64,000 bases of DNA from Guyanagaster necrorhizus. Taxonomy: Eukaryota > Basidiomycota > Agaricomycetes > Agaricales > Physalacriaceae. Below the pieces are notes generated by a model. It saw only the letters and a program-made list of their open reading frames with translations. It searched no databases and was not told the origin of the DNA. This document shows, in pieces, positions 1 to 11,069 of the stretch. The stretch's first letter is position 1, and every line of letters starts with the position of its first letter. The stretch lies in assembly GCF_019112545.1 (NCBI RefSeq), contig NW_025064923.1, positions 1 through 64,000 of the forward strand. Direction: 5' to 3'. Both the position numbers and the translations under genes were made by a program.

Positions 1-1152
1 ATCAAATGGAATGCCTCAATGGCATATCATCCCCAAACAGATGGCCAAATAGAATGGGCCAACCAAAAAATTGAAAAGTACCTAAGACTTTTCATTAATT
101 ATCAATAAGATAACTGGACAGAATGATTAGCCCTGGCTGCCTTCCAACATAACAACAGGATTCACTCAGGAATGGGCAAAACACCATTCTTTGTGAACTA
201 TGGACAGAATCCACCAGTTGTACAAATGAGATGGATACATACAACAACACCAGCATCGATGGACTTCACAATAACAATGGCAAAGATCCATGAGAAAATG
301 AAGAGCACACTGGAAAAGGCTGCCACAATGATGAAGAAGCAATATAACAAACATTGATGACCAGCACATCAATATTCAACAAATGACAAAGTTTGGTTGG
401 ATACTATGAATCTCCACCTGCTGAGACCAAAGCAGAAACTGGCAGACAAATGAACAGGACCATTCAAAGTCATTGCCAAGATTGACAATTCCACATACAA
501 GTTGCAACTACTCATGACTTGAAAAATTCATAATGTTTTTAATGAAATATTATTAACACTATATATGGCTCCTGCCTTTCCAAACCAGGAATGACCATCA
601 CCACCTCCACCAGACCTCATCAACAATAAAGAACACTATGAAATTGACAAAATGCTAAACCACAAAACCAGAAAGGTTAAAGCATGAGGCAGAGGCATGA
701 AAACAACTGTTGACTACCTAGTCAGCTGGAAAGGCTACAGACTGGAATCAAACCAATGGGTCAACAAAAAATATATGAATGCAGAAGAGGCAATTCGAAA
801 CTACAAGCACAGCATCAACAAGGTGGATGTAGAGAGGGTCATGTTCAACATTATCCCTGAGGAAATACATCGACCTGCAGTCAAAGTCTTTATAAATCTG
901 CAACCACATTCTATGACAGATCTAGCAGATTGGCTACCTGATCTCAACAGAGGACATGTCAGAACAGGGAGGATCAATATCAAAGAGGATGGAGAGGCTG
1001 ACACTGTGATAGATGAGCCAAAAATAGTCCAACATATAGGGACAGGGCATCTGCTATCTGTGGAACTCATACTAAGGAACATACAGAGAAGAGCAATCTC
1101 TGCAGAGAATGGAGATGCTGACCCTGTGCCTGGTTGGGACAACTTACTCTAA
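1..1152 (+). pseudogene. A1 chromovirus integrase C-terminus and chromodomain (3' end of pol, decayed)
   Basis: The window opens inside a Ty3/gypsy integrase. The conserved YHPQTDGQ motif (about 25-50) and the following NQKIEKYL helix are readable, then the GPF-type module (about 360-600, TGPFKV at 450-467) and a chromodomain (about 640-815, YLVSWKGY near 715-740). Stops at TAA (107-109) and TGA sites at Trp positions are single transitions from sense codons. After the chromodomain the frame stays open to 1152 and adds about 110 residues that other family A copies lack (A4 stops right after the chromodomain). The polypurine tract lies at about 1177-1189. No complete protein can be made. The 5' part lies outside the window. 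Confidence 0.85.
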
Positions 1153-1189
1153 CTTAACCATCAGGATGATGGTCTTAAGGAGGGGGTAA

Positions 1190-1708
1190 TGTTATAATTT
1201 TTCTTATTTTCTTTCTTTTTTTCTGTGGAGATGACCCCTATCTTTGCTTAGTCAGGGCACTTAAGCCAGCACTTAGGACTGTGGGAATACTTAGCTCAGC
1301 AACCCAGTTGGTCATTGTCTTATCACACTGCTGTATGCTGTGAAGGGAGAGATAATGCTTCTTTTGTTCCCAAATGGCAGTGCAGCAGTAACAGCACAAC
1401 AGCAGGACAACAGCTTTTGTGAAGAGCCTGGCAACAGCAGGAGTAACAGCTCTATGACAGACAATATCTTTTGTGAACTTCTATTAATAGTTAGATAACA
1501 GAACAGTATTTAAGTAGCACTATTTTCACTGTAGTAGCTCCAGCATTAAGCTAAATTTTATTCTTCACTATCTACTCTCAAGCTCAAGCTTCTTGCATCT
1601 TGAACCACTACCACTATTAACTTTGTGAACTCAGTCAGTCTAACCCAAAGTGCGAGGTTCTGAACTGTTTATCATGTGTTGATGGTCACATGGAATTTGA
1701 GCTTAACA
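1190..1708 (+). repeat. 3' LTR of A1
   Basis: Starts TGTTATAATTTTTC directly after the polypurine tract and ends ...GAGCTTAACA. A TATA-like TATTTAA is at 1507 and the self-priming-type site AGCATTAAGCTA is at 1542-1553, 35 bases downstream. The 519 bp length is the longest of the family A LTRs here. The element is inserted in A2, whose gag is truncated at 1709. Confidence 0.75.
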
Positions 1709-2559
1709 CTTCTATAGATTCTACCTATGGCTTAGTGTCTGCTGGTGTGCTAGGTTCTTGGAAGGGAGAGCCTGAAGTTTTAGTTCAGAGGCCATACCAG
1801 GTTGGAGAACTGGATTCTCAAGTGGTGGCCTCAAGTTCATGCTGGCAGCAACAGTACTGTCTGTTGTACTGAGTCTTCTCATATGCACTTTGAGCTTGGG
1901 TCACTGCATACTCAGTAAAGTCACTGGCTTAATCTGTTTCTGCTGTAATGTTTTCTTGTGAGATCCTGTCAGAGCTAAGTCATGCTCAAAGTCTCTCATC
2001 TGAGTCAACTCAGATATAGAGCCTAGTTCTCCACCTCTGGTGAGTCTTCATCATTTGATCAGAGATCAGTGGCTTTATGACTATTATAGTCAGTGTAGAT
2101 AGAGGAGGCCAGGCTTTCTTCTGGAGTTGTATAGAGAGAATTATAGCTGGAGTCTGAGAACATGTGTCAGGAGTCTGAAGCCACTCTAGTGGCATTAAGG
2201 GAGTCTCTGGCATAGTCTCTAATTCTATATTCAAATAGAATAGTAGAAGAATCAGAGAATGGCTCTGTATCAAAGAAGTTGTCAGAGAGGTCCTCATCCT
2301 TATAGTTGGAGATGAGTGAGAAATGCACTAGAACCCATGAGTTCTTGAACCCTGTGAGCTGAGTGTTACTATTTTTGCTAGTTGTTTGTTAAAGTCAAAG
2401 AGGATATCAGTATCTTTTTTCTTCTTCAACACCTTGTAAATCTGAGCTGCTAGATCCAGCTTTGGGTATAGATCCAATCATAGGCTAGAAGGAGGCTCAA
2501 GTAGAGATGAGAATGTCATAGAAGAGAAGGTTGAGTGTGATATTGCATAAAATTTGTTA

Positions 2560-2727
2560 TATCTGCTGAAAGGCCTGATAGTGTCTGACTATCCAAGCTG
2601 TTACTGATTGTCATTTATGGCAAAGTTATATAATAGCCAGTAAACCTAGAAGCATTCCAATGATGAAAGCCAATAGTTTAAAGAAGTCATCTGTGAGATC
2701 AGAAGTTGATGAGTTCAATGGTGGCAT
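2560..2727 (-). pseudogene. Short N-terminal membrane-segment ORF of A2
   Basis: From ATG 2727 the peptide reads MPPLNSSTSDLTDDFFKLL and then enters a hydrophobic run (AFIIGMLLGLLAII). It aligns with A4 (10840) and A6 (38385). The run is 16-20 residues long, enough for one membrane helix, and is followed by a conserved basic/aromatic stretch (SVTAWIVRHYQ). In-frame TAA/TGA codons are single transitions from sense. Whether it is a separate peptide or the first exon of gag is not known. Confidence 0.55.
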
Positions 2728-2786
2728 TTGGTTTCCTTTATGCTTTATTGTGTGTAAGAAAAGAAAAGCATAAGCTTCAAGCTAAT

Positions 2787-3247
2787 TGTTAAGCCCAAGT
2801 GATATATGACTAAAATATATAATAAATAGGCACTGTATCAAGTTTATATGGTCATGCCTAAGTTCACTATATGTGTTTATATGGCATTATATTCCAGGGC
2901 CATAGCAAGTTGGCTCAAGATAGAATAGTAGAAAAATAAACTTTAGCTCAAAGCTGAGGATATACAGTGAGAGCTACACTACTTATATACTGTTTGAGTC
3001 TAAGTTAAATATATCTCTACTAACTGTGAGTTTCTATGCTATAGTGCTCTTTTATTCTTGAGCATTGTTACTATCTATAAAAGAGTATTATCTATTGTTG
3101 AGAGTCACTGTCATGTCAGAAGACAATAGCAGACTCAGCCTATTATAGTGACTAAGCCTGTGCTCACAGTCCTAAGCACTGGTTTAGATGCCTTGACTAA
3201 GCATAAATAGAGGTTAATCAAGAAAGAAAAATAGAAAAATCATAATA
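2787..3247 (-). repeat. 5' LTR of A2
   Basis: On the plus strand it reads TGTTAAGCCC...GAAAAATCATAATA; on the minus strand it starts TATTATGATTTTTC (TG mutated to TA) and ends ...GGGCTTAACA. It has a TATATAA box (2989-2983) and the site AGCTTTGAGCTA (2955-2944), 34 bases downstream. Confidence 0.8.
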
Positions 3248-4219
3248 TCCTGCCAATGATTGATAAATATTTATAAATATTTTTCAATCTCTTGATTGAC
3301 CCTCTCTGTTTGTTCATCTATTTGGAGATGATATGCTGTTGATAGATTCTTGGTGATTCTGAGTAGTTTGTACAGCTCTTTTATAAACTGCAAGATGAAT
3401 TATGGGCCTTAGTCTGAGATAATTTTGTCTGAAAGACCATGATGGACATATATATGATCTTGAAAAAGTCATACCCACTCTTCTGCATTCAAACTTATAT
3501 TGGTGGTGATAGGAATAAGTTCTTTAGAAAATTGATCTATAATAGCTAGAATGGCATCATGTCCTTTGGACTCAGGAAGAGGGCCTATCATGTCTACTGA
3601 AATTATCTTTCATTTATCTGAAGAGATCTCATTAGAGTGTAATGATGCTGCCTGCTTTTGAGTGCTGGCTTAAGTTTTTTGGCATGTTTCACACTCTTTG
3701 ACATAGGCTTCTACTGATTTTCAAAGGTTAGGCCACCAATAGTTCCAGGTGATCAGCTCCTGTGTTTTTGCAATCTCTGAGTGTCCTGCTGTTGGATGGT
3801 CAGGCAGATGGCTATAATTTCCCCTCATAGCTTCTTGCTTGCTGAGATATACAATTTGTTGTGGAAATAGAGTACTCTCTCCTCAAGAGTCTATCCTTTC
3901 TCTTCATTGTCAATGGCCAACTGTACTGAGTCCTCTGTGAATTTCTTTTCTCTTTGCACCTTTTTCAAGATTTCAGAGGCAGTTGAAAAGATCATAGCAT
4001 TTATATAGAATATTTCTGGCTTGAGTACTACTATTTCTTTATTATTCTTTCTCTCTTGATCATAGTCTGTCTTTTTGTTGGCAGCATCCAGTTTATAATA
4101 GAGGCTAAAGTGGTATTCAGCTAATTTTGTTACCTATCATGCTTATTGTCAATTCAGTTTTTGTGGTTTTTTGAAATACTGGAGATTTTAGTGATTAGTC
4201 TATATTTTGAAATCATACT
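3248..4219 (-). pseudogene. C2: family C pol fragment (RNase H end and integrase)
   Basis: Minus-strand remnants of the RNase H/integrase junction (about 4200-4030), the integrase zinc-binding region (about 3850-3690), and the catalytic core (VDMIGPLPESKG near 3605-3570, then an [20 protein letters not shown] stretch near 3340-3270). It closely follows the corresponding part of C1 (22990-23960). The A2 LTR abuts it on the left and the A3 LTR on the right, both landing in coding sequence. Stops are mostly transitions. Confidence 0.7.
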
Positions 4220-4678
4220 TGTTAGACCTAAGTGACATATGACTATAACCATGTGATAAACAGACACTGTATTGTGTTCATATAATGATATCTGAGTTTA
4301 CTGTTTATAGATGTTGGTCATTGTGCCTCAAGATCAATATAAGTTGACTTGAGATAAAATAGTAGAATAAAGAATAGCTCAAGGCTAGGGATACATGGTG
4401 CTTTCTATACTACTTATATACTGTTTGCCTCATAGATAATTATAGTCTTACTAATTGTATGGGTTCATACTATAGTGCTTATTGTCCTAGAGTATTATGG
4501 TTATCTATAAAAGAGAGCTTGTCCTGTTGTCAGATTATTGCTATACACTCTGAGACAATAGTTGATTGTGCTGACTAAGGTTGTCTCACAGTCCTAAGTG
4601 CCTATCTAGATGCTCTGACTAAGTATAAATAGGGGTCAGAATAGAAGAATAGAAAGAAATCATAAGAAAATCATAATA
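4220..4678 (-). repeat. 3' LTR of A3
   Basis: Plus-strand sequence TGTTAGACCTAAGTG...AAAATCATAATA, next to the purine tract seen as ttacccccttctt (4679-4691). It contains the site that on the minus strand reads AGCCTTGAGCTA. It is inserted in C2 (preceding bases ATACT). Confidence 0.75.
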
Positions 4679-7600
4679 TTACCCCCTTCTTAAGACCATC
4701 ATTCTGATAGTTTAATTTAGAGATAACTCATACTCATATATGGCATCTTCTGTATTCATCTGTTTCTTATTGATCCATTGATTGGATTCCAGTCTGTATC
4801 CCTTCTAACTAACAAGATAATCTGTTATTGTAGTCATTTCTCTCTCTCCCATAGGTGTAGACTTTATATGTTTTATGATGTAATATCTGATTGATTTCAT
4901 AGTGTTCTTCATTATTGATCAGGTCAGATGGTGGTGGCAGTGAGCATTCTTGGTTTGGAAAGGCAGAGGCAATATATGAAGTTAGAAGAGATTCATTGAA
5001 GATATTATAAATGTGCCATGTTAGCAGTAATCAGAGTTTGTAGGCAGATGCACTGACTTTGGCTAAAATTAGAAAGAGGTCCATTTGTTTGTTGGCCAGC
5101 TTGCATTTGAGTTGTGGAAGGTGAAGGTTGGAGGTGTCTAACCAGACCTTGTTATTAGGGTGATAGATGTTGGAGCTTCAGCAGTGTTTATCATATTGCT
5201 GTTCCATAGTTGCAGCAGCCTTTTTAAGGGCTGTTTGGGTTTCAGCATAGATTTTCTCTATTTCTGCAGCAAACTTGATAGAAGCAGGTGTTGTCACATG
5301 GTGGCAGGAGGTATAAGTGATATCAGGATATCATCTATAGTTGATGAAGAATAGAGTTTTATCAGTTGCAGAGTGGATCCTATTATTATGTTAGAAGGCA
5401 GCAAGAGCAAGCCACTCTATCCAATTATCCTGTCAGTAATTAATGAACATGAGCAAATACTTCTTGACTTCTTGATTGATATATTCTGTCTGTCCATCAG
5501 TTTGTGGATGATAGGCAGTCAATATATTGTTTTGAATGCTGAGTAGTTAGTATAAGTCATCTAGGAACTTGGAGACAAACTGGAGCCTTTGATTGGAGAT
5601 GACAATCTGTAGTATACCATACTTGGAATAGACTTTGTCTTGTAGGATCTTTGCCCATCCTTCTGAGGATAGTTCAGTTGAATAGATAACTGGAATGATT
5701 GCCTTTAAGAATTGATCAATAATCACAATGATCATGTTATATCTATAGCAATCAGAAAGGCCAATAATCATATCAACTGAGATATATGTTTATAGCTTGA
5801 CCAGAATCTTATTTAGGTGTAGGAGAGCTGGGTGGACTCATGTTAATGACTTAGTCCTCTGACACATTTCACATCCTTTCACATACTTTTTGATGTCTTT
5901 TGCTATCTTTGATCACTAATACTCCTGTAAGATCAACTCCTTAGTCTTGGAGATCTCTGGATGTCCTGCAGTCATATGGTTATAACTCATAGCAATAACT
6001 TCTTCTCATAGGGTTGCTTTCTCTAGGATGTAGATATAGCCATCATAGTAGAATAGTCTCTCAATTCTCATGATGCTTCTCTCATAATTTAATAATGTAG
6101 CAATTCCTTGATCCTATAAGTTTAATTATCAGGTCATGCTTTGGATTTTTGCATGAATCTCCTCCTCAGTAGGCATAATCATTGCCTTAAAGTGCTCTAG
6201 TTTTAGAAGCATAACTCTCTTGTTATCTTCTCCTCTCTGATTGTGATCCACCCATCAACTCAGAAGATCTGCCTTTTTGTTGACTGCTCCTGCTTTATGA
6301 TAAAGGGTGTAGTGGTACTCTGATAACTCTATCATCTATCAGGCTTGTTATCAGTTCAACTTTTGAGGAAGTCAAAAGTACTGTAAGTTCTGATGATCCA
6401 TCCACATCTCAAAGATGTGTATCACTCCAATAAGATAGTGGCATCATTCAGTGAGTGCTAGCATAATGGCCAGTAATTTCTTATTATAGATTTTGTAGTT
6501 CCTCTCTATGATAGTTAGGGCCTTAGATAGGAAGGCCACCAGTTGCCACTTCTCTTCCTATTTCTGAGAGAGGACTGCATCTATGGCTCCCTCACTTGAA
6601 TCCATCTCCACTCTGAATCTTCCATCTTGAGTTGGAATGGCTAGTATAATGTCCTCTGCTAGCTATCATTTGAGATTGTTAAAGGCTGTCTGTTGGAATA
6701 ATCTCCAACTCCATAGGGCATTCTCAGTGAGCTGAGTCATAGGTCATACAATCTTGCTGTAGTCCTGTATGAATCTGTAGTAGAAATTTATAAATTCCAG
6801 AAAGGACTACAACTCCTTTTTTTTGACCAGCTGCAGCTATTCTATTACTCCAGCTATCTTGATAGAATCCATCTGGATACTTTCTTTGCTGATGATGACT
6901 TCTAAGTACTCTGTCTCTAACACCTCAAGCTTGCACTTCTCTGCTTTGAGGAATAGTTTGTTCTTTCTCATTAACTTGAAAACCTGCCACACCAGTCATC
7001 AATGTTCCTTCTTCTCTTCTGACATTATCAGGATGTTATTGAGGTAAATAGTCACCTTTCCAGTAGTGATGAGATTCTTGAAAATGTCATTTATCATCTA
7101 TTGGAAGATAGTCAGAGAGTTGGTTAATCTAAAGAATATGACTATTAGTTCAAACAGTCCTTGGTTTGTCCAGAAGGCTGCTTTTCACTCATCATCCTCC
7201 TTGATCTGACTGTTATTGTATCCTCATCAGATGTTGAGCTTAGTGTAATATTGAGCCCTATGAAGTTTGTCTATCAATTCAGAAATAAGGAGCAATGGGT
7301 ATCAGTTTTTAATGGTCATCTCATTCAACTTCTGATAGTCTTGGACTGATTAGAGTTTTCCATCCTTCTTTTTGATAAAGAAAAAAGGCAATACAATGAG
7401 TGACTTGGAAGGGTGGATCCTTCTGCTGCTAAGATTCTCCTCTAGAAACTTGTTGAGCTCCTGCTGTTTGAGATGACTAAGAGGGTAGGTCTTGCAGTCT
7501 AAGTTGACATTAGTGTTTGATACTAGTTTGATCACATAGTTCCATGGTTTTGACTTTGGAAGCTCATCAGAGCTCTCTTTCAAAAATAGATTCTGATAAT

Positions 7601-8200
7601 CACAGGCTCATTTAGAAATCATTTCTTTGAATGTTCTTTCCTCCTTCTCTTTATTAGCTCTAGCTGCCAGTTCATTGGCATGATGGACATCTTGCATCTG
7701 TATTGCTAGATCAAGGTTGATGATGAAAATAGTTTCTCCATTTATTATTTCCTCATTCTATTAGTCATTGAAGTCAGCATCAGAAAGAATGAATGGGGTG
7801 CTTTAGCATCAACAGCAGGCAAATATGATCTAGCCTATCTTCCAGTTGATTAGAGGGTTATATTGGATGAGCCAATTATATCTGAGAAAGAGCTTTTTAG
7901 TTTCTAATTTGGTAATGGCCAGATCAATTCATTCTAAATGATCTCTGATAGTTAGTTAGAGTTCTATGAACTTGGTAATTGATCCTGCCTGGTTTTTTGT
8001 CTCATCAGCATTATAGACTGGGATTGGAGCTGCCATGGCCTTGGTGGAGAGATAATGCCTATTGACAAAGGCTCAATTGATGGAACTTCTAATACAGCCA
8101 CTGTCAATTAACATTATTATGGTGAACATGACTTGATTGGTTAGTGTCTAGATCTGAGCTTTGGTTGTAAAATCCCTTCCATACATCTTTTGCTGATATA
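4679..8200 (-). pseudogene. A3 pol: protease, RT, RNase H, integrase, chromodomain (decayed)
   Basis: Read on the minus strand. A retropepsin motif LIDSGC lies near 8120-8090. RT starts with a readable open stretch (7583-7350, ending in FFFIKKKDGKL). The catalytic YxDD box near 7050 has become YLNN. RNase H lies at about 6600-6250, the integrase zinc region at about 6000-5850, the core at about 5800-5400 (an open stretch at 5771-5547), the GPF module at about 5150-5000 and the chromodomain at about 4930-4740. Many TGA/TAG/TAA codons and the mutated RT site make it inactive. Confidence 0.8.
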
Positions 8201-10311
8201 TATACTTTTTGGGCCTCTTCAGCTCATTCAGTCATTCTAGTGCTATCTCTCTCTTTGCTCCTTATAATTCTTCTATCAATTCTGCATCTGCTTCCCCTGT
8301 TTGTGTCTGGTGTATCCAGTTCTTTAAGATCACTGCAGCTTCTTCCTTCCCTCATGCATTCCTGATAGCCTGTCAAGTCTATTCGATGTCAAACAGTTTT
8401 AGCCAACCAATAGGAGTCTCTCTCTCTGTTCAGCCTATAGATAATTGAGTGTAGGTTTTCTGCAATTCTTTTAGTGTGTGAATAGAGGGAATTTAAGGTA
8501 TATTCAAATGCATGTAAATAACAATATCTATAGAGAGCATATGAGTCTGTCCTGTGGCTACTTGTGATACACCAATGAAGTCCTTAGCTGAGCCAGCAGA
8601 ATCACATGCTAGTCAGCTTTGTCTTTTACCTCCTCAACCTTGGTTTCCTTCTCAAGATCATCAAGTCTATCTGCCTTCTTCTGTAATTCAGCAATCTGTG
8701 CCTGTATATCTTCTTGGGTATGCTTCTTTTTTGGGCAATCCTATGACATATGACTCTTTTATCTACAAGTGAAACACTTTCCTTTTTTCTTGAGACAGTC
8801 AATATTTATGGGTTTGCCACTTCCAGTGTATGTGGTTCCAGTGCTGGTCTTCTAGACAATATAGGATAGCATAAGGCTGATTTTGAATAGACTTGCTCTA
8901 CCACTGGCCTTTCTATTGGAGGTTGTTATCAGTTTCTTCTGTTCAATCATCATTCTCATATTAATCACCTTCTATTATAGTCTCTTCTTATTCATCTCCA
9001 TGATCCTGTCCTTCCACATATCATATCTCTTTGAAATGTTGGTGTCTATATCAGAGATCATCTTGATATAAGATAGGAGCACTCCCATTTTCAGGCATTT
9101 GACTATGCATCTGTCATCATTGATGCTTTCTTGTATGCTGACCAGGGTCCCAAGGTATTTCAACTCATTAAAGTATTCACTGGTGATCTTATCACTTATG
9201 CAGAGCTTCATCTTATTTTTATGTACTTTCTAGATGGCAGAATTGATGAACTTGTTCCTGACTATTTGTTTGAATACTGGCTATGATAGATATCTATAAT
9301 ATTGTCAAGTAGTGGAGTAGAGAATAGATGCAATCAGGATCTACCAGTGCTTGGTCTTACTTTTGAAGTAGAATGCAGCAAAGGTGATCTTATTCATGTC
9401 AGAGCCAAGATACATGATGTATACTTCAAAGTACTGTTTGCAGTCAATCAGAAAGTGGTCAATATCATCAGATGCTCCCTTAAATGGTCAGAGAGTTCAA
9501 ACAAAGTCCAGTTTGCATTAGAGTATGATAGCATTCTGGGGTAATACCTCTATTGGGTTGGGGTATTCACTGAAGGGTGGTCATTCCATTCAGTCAGAGA
9601 TCTTGAAAGTGAGTGTAAAGAGCTGTCATTGACTACAGGACTTCTCTTGGATGGTGCTTCCTTTCACATGATTTGCCCATTGTATATAGTGAAGCTAAGT
9701 CATGTGGCTTCAGAATCATCTTTGATGGTTTTATCAGCTGAAGGCTGCACCCTGAGAAGTCAGCTTCCTTGCCTTGTCCAGAGGTTCCAGAAACTGACAG
9801 GTCAGAGTGGTTCTTGTGGTTTGAGCTGAGCTGGCCAGAGTGCAGCAACTCAGCTTGATGTGCTGGAGTGGAAATATCAGATGCTAGTAGTTTGCACTAA
9901 TTTAGCTGTATATATGGCTTATTTCAGTGGTATCAGCAGTGTGTTTGACATAGACTGTACTTTATATTTAAAGGCTGGTAGAGCCCTTAGTTGGTTCTTC
10001 AGATGTATCCTGTTATAAATATAGATGATGCAATCAGTTGCAGTATACTGTAAAATATATCTCTTTTCATCATTATCTGCAGCTGGATATCTCCTTTCCA
10101 GAGGAGTCATCAGTCAGCTCATGTCTTTCCATAATGTTGCAGTTCCTTCATGATACAACTCCTTGAATTCTTTCTCCCAGCTTCTCTGTATCTCTTCTTT
10201 GAGCATCTCTTTATCAGTGTCTCTATACTGTACCCATGAGTCAATCTCAGCTGGGATGTCCTCCTCATCTCTTTTGCTGTCCTTCTCATCTCCTTTAAGG
10301 AAGTCAGTGAG
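8200..10311 (-). pseudogene. A3 gag, 5'-truncated, with zinc knuckle
   Basis: Minus-strand gag. The upstream acidic region (10300-10115) matches A4 12370-12520. A segment beginning MTPLERRYPAADNDEKRYIL (10110-9919) matches A4 12527. The capsid-like domain is open at 9211-8975. A CCHC knuckle (CFTCR.KSHMS.DC, near 8790-8745) keeps its histidine. The frame carries a few transition-type stops. Confidence 0.75.
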
Positions 10312-10781
10312 TATTATGATTTTTCCATCTTTTTTCTACTTTTATTCTCTTTCTCACAGTATTAATCTCTATCTATACTTAGTCAGAGCACTTATACCAG
10401 TGCTTAAGACTATGGGGCAATCTTGATCAGCATAATTGGCCATTGTCTCTTGACTCATAGCAATACCCTGACAACAGCACAACTAGCCTTTTATAGATAA
10501 CATTGACTTGTCAGGACAATGAGTACTATAGCACAGACACTCACAATAAGTAGTAGTATATTTAGCAACAAATCTAGAGGTATATAAGTAGCATAGACAG
10601 CACTATGTATCTCTAGTCTCAAATTATTCTTTATCATACCCATTTACTTGAGTCTACTTATATAGATCTTAAAATATAACATCCACACACATTATATAAC
10701 TAGACTTAGACATGATTGTACAAATGCAATACAGTGCCTATTTACTATGTGATATTAGACATATGTCACTTGACTCTAACA
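10312..10781 (+). repeat. 5' LTR of A4
   Basis: Starts TATTATGATTTTTCC (TG mutated to TA) and ends ...GACTCTAACA. TATATAA is at 10581-10587; the predicted transcript start and self-priming site AGTCTCAAATTA is at 10615-10626, 34 bases downstream. Confidence 0.85.
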
Positions 10782-10797
10782 ATTAGTTTGAGACTTC
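10782..10797 (+). promoter_or_regulatory. Primer-binding region of A4 (self-priming type)
   Basis: TAGTTTGAGACT (10784-10795) starts three bases inside the LTR. It is the reverse complement of the LTR sequence AGTCTCAAACTA (one C-to-T change in this copy's 5' LTR, intact in the A6 3' LTR). No TGG, the usual start of a tRNA-primed site, follows the LTR. Confidence 0.7.
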
Positions 10798-10839
10798 TGC
10801 TTCCCTTTTCTTATGCCTATCACAAGTGAAGAAGACTGA

Positions 10840-11010
10840 ATGCCTACTATTAATATCACTACTACTGATCTTACTGATGAATTCTTTAAGCTTCTAGCTT
10901 CAATCATAAAAACACTTTTAGGCTTATTAGCTATCATCACACTCTACCACAGATATCAATTGATCACAGCTTGAGTAGTCAGACACTATCAAACCTGCTA
11001 ATATATTTTG
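10840..11010 (+). pseudogene. Short N-terminal membrane-segment ORF of A4
   Basis: Starts MPTINITTTDLTDEFFKLL and continues into a hydrophobic segment (ASIIKTLLGLLAIITL) followed by a basic/aromatic stretch. It matches A6 38385-38567 nearly residue for residue. A TGA replaces the Trp codon that A6 keeps after SVTA. Downstream, coding resumes in another frame after a pyrimidine-rich stretch ending in TTTCCAG (near 11070), so a spliced leader of gag is possible. Confidence 0.55.
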
Positions 11011-11069
11011 CAAAATATCACTTTCAACCTCCCCCTTCAAGACATTCCTTCCTCTGCCTGAGTCTCTTT

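Larger units (their letters stand above)
1709..3247 (-). mobile_element. A2: 5' part of a family A retrotransposon (5' LTR plus gag start), truncated by A1
   Basis: On the minus strand the 5' LTR (3247 to 2787) is followed by the primer-binding region (2786-2773), a short ORF with a hydrophobic segment starting at ATG 2727, and an acidic, Ser/Pro-rich gag-like region down to about 2000. The same order and similar sequence occur in A4 and A6. The gag breaks off at 1709 where the A1 LTR begins, so pol is missing from this copy. The 5' LTR is inserted within the C2 integrase. Confidence 0.75.
4220..10311 (-). mobile_element. A3: family A chromovirus, 5'-truncated (gag-pol plus 3' LTR)
   Basis: On the minus strand this runs from gag (10311) through protease, RT, RNase H, integrase and chromodomain to the polypurine tract (about 4692-4679) and 3' LTR (4678-4220). 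The order is that of Ty3/gypsy. It is cut at 10311 by the A4 LTR, so the gag N terminus and 5' LTR are lost. No continuation of A3 is found to the right of A4. It is full of transition-type stops and almost free of CG. Confidence 0.8.

Noticed and set aside
6823..7047. Plus-strand ORFs in the 5-10 kb region
   Set aside because: They are opposite-strand shadows of A3 pol; the minus strand shows RT and integrase motifs.
10782..10797. tRNA primer-binding site
   Set aside because: No TGG start after the LTR, and the LTR itself provides a 12-base complement at the predicted transcript start.
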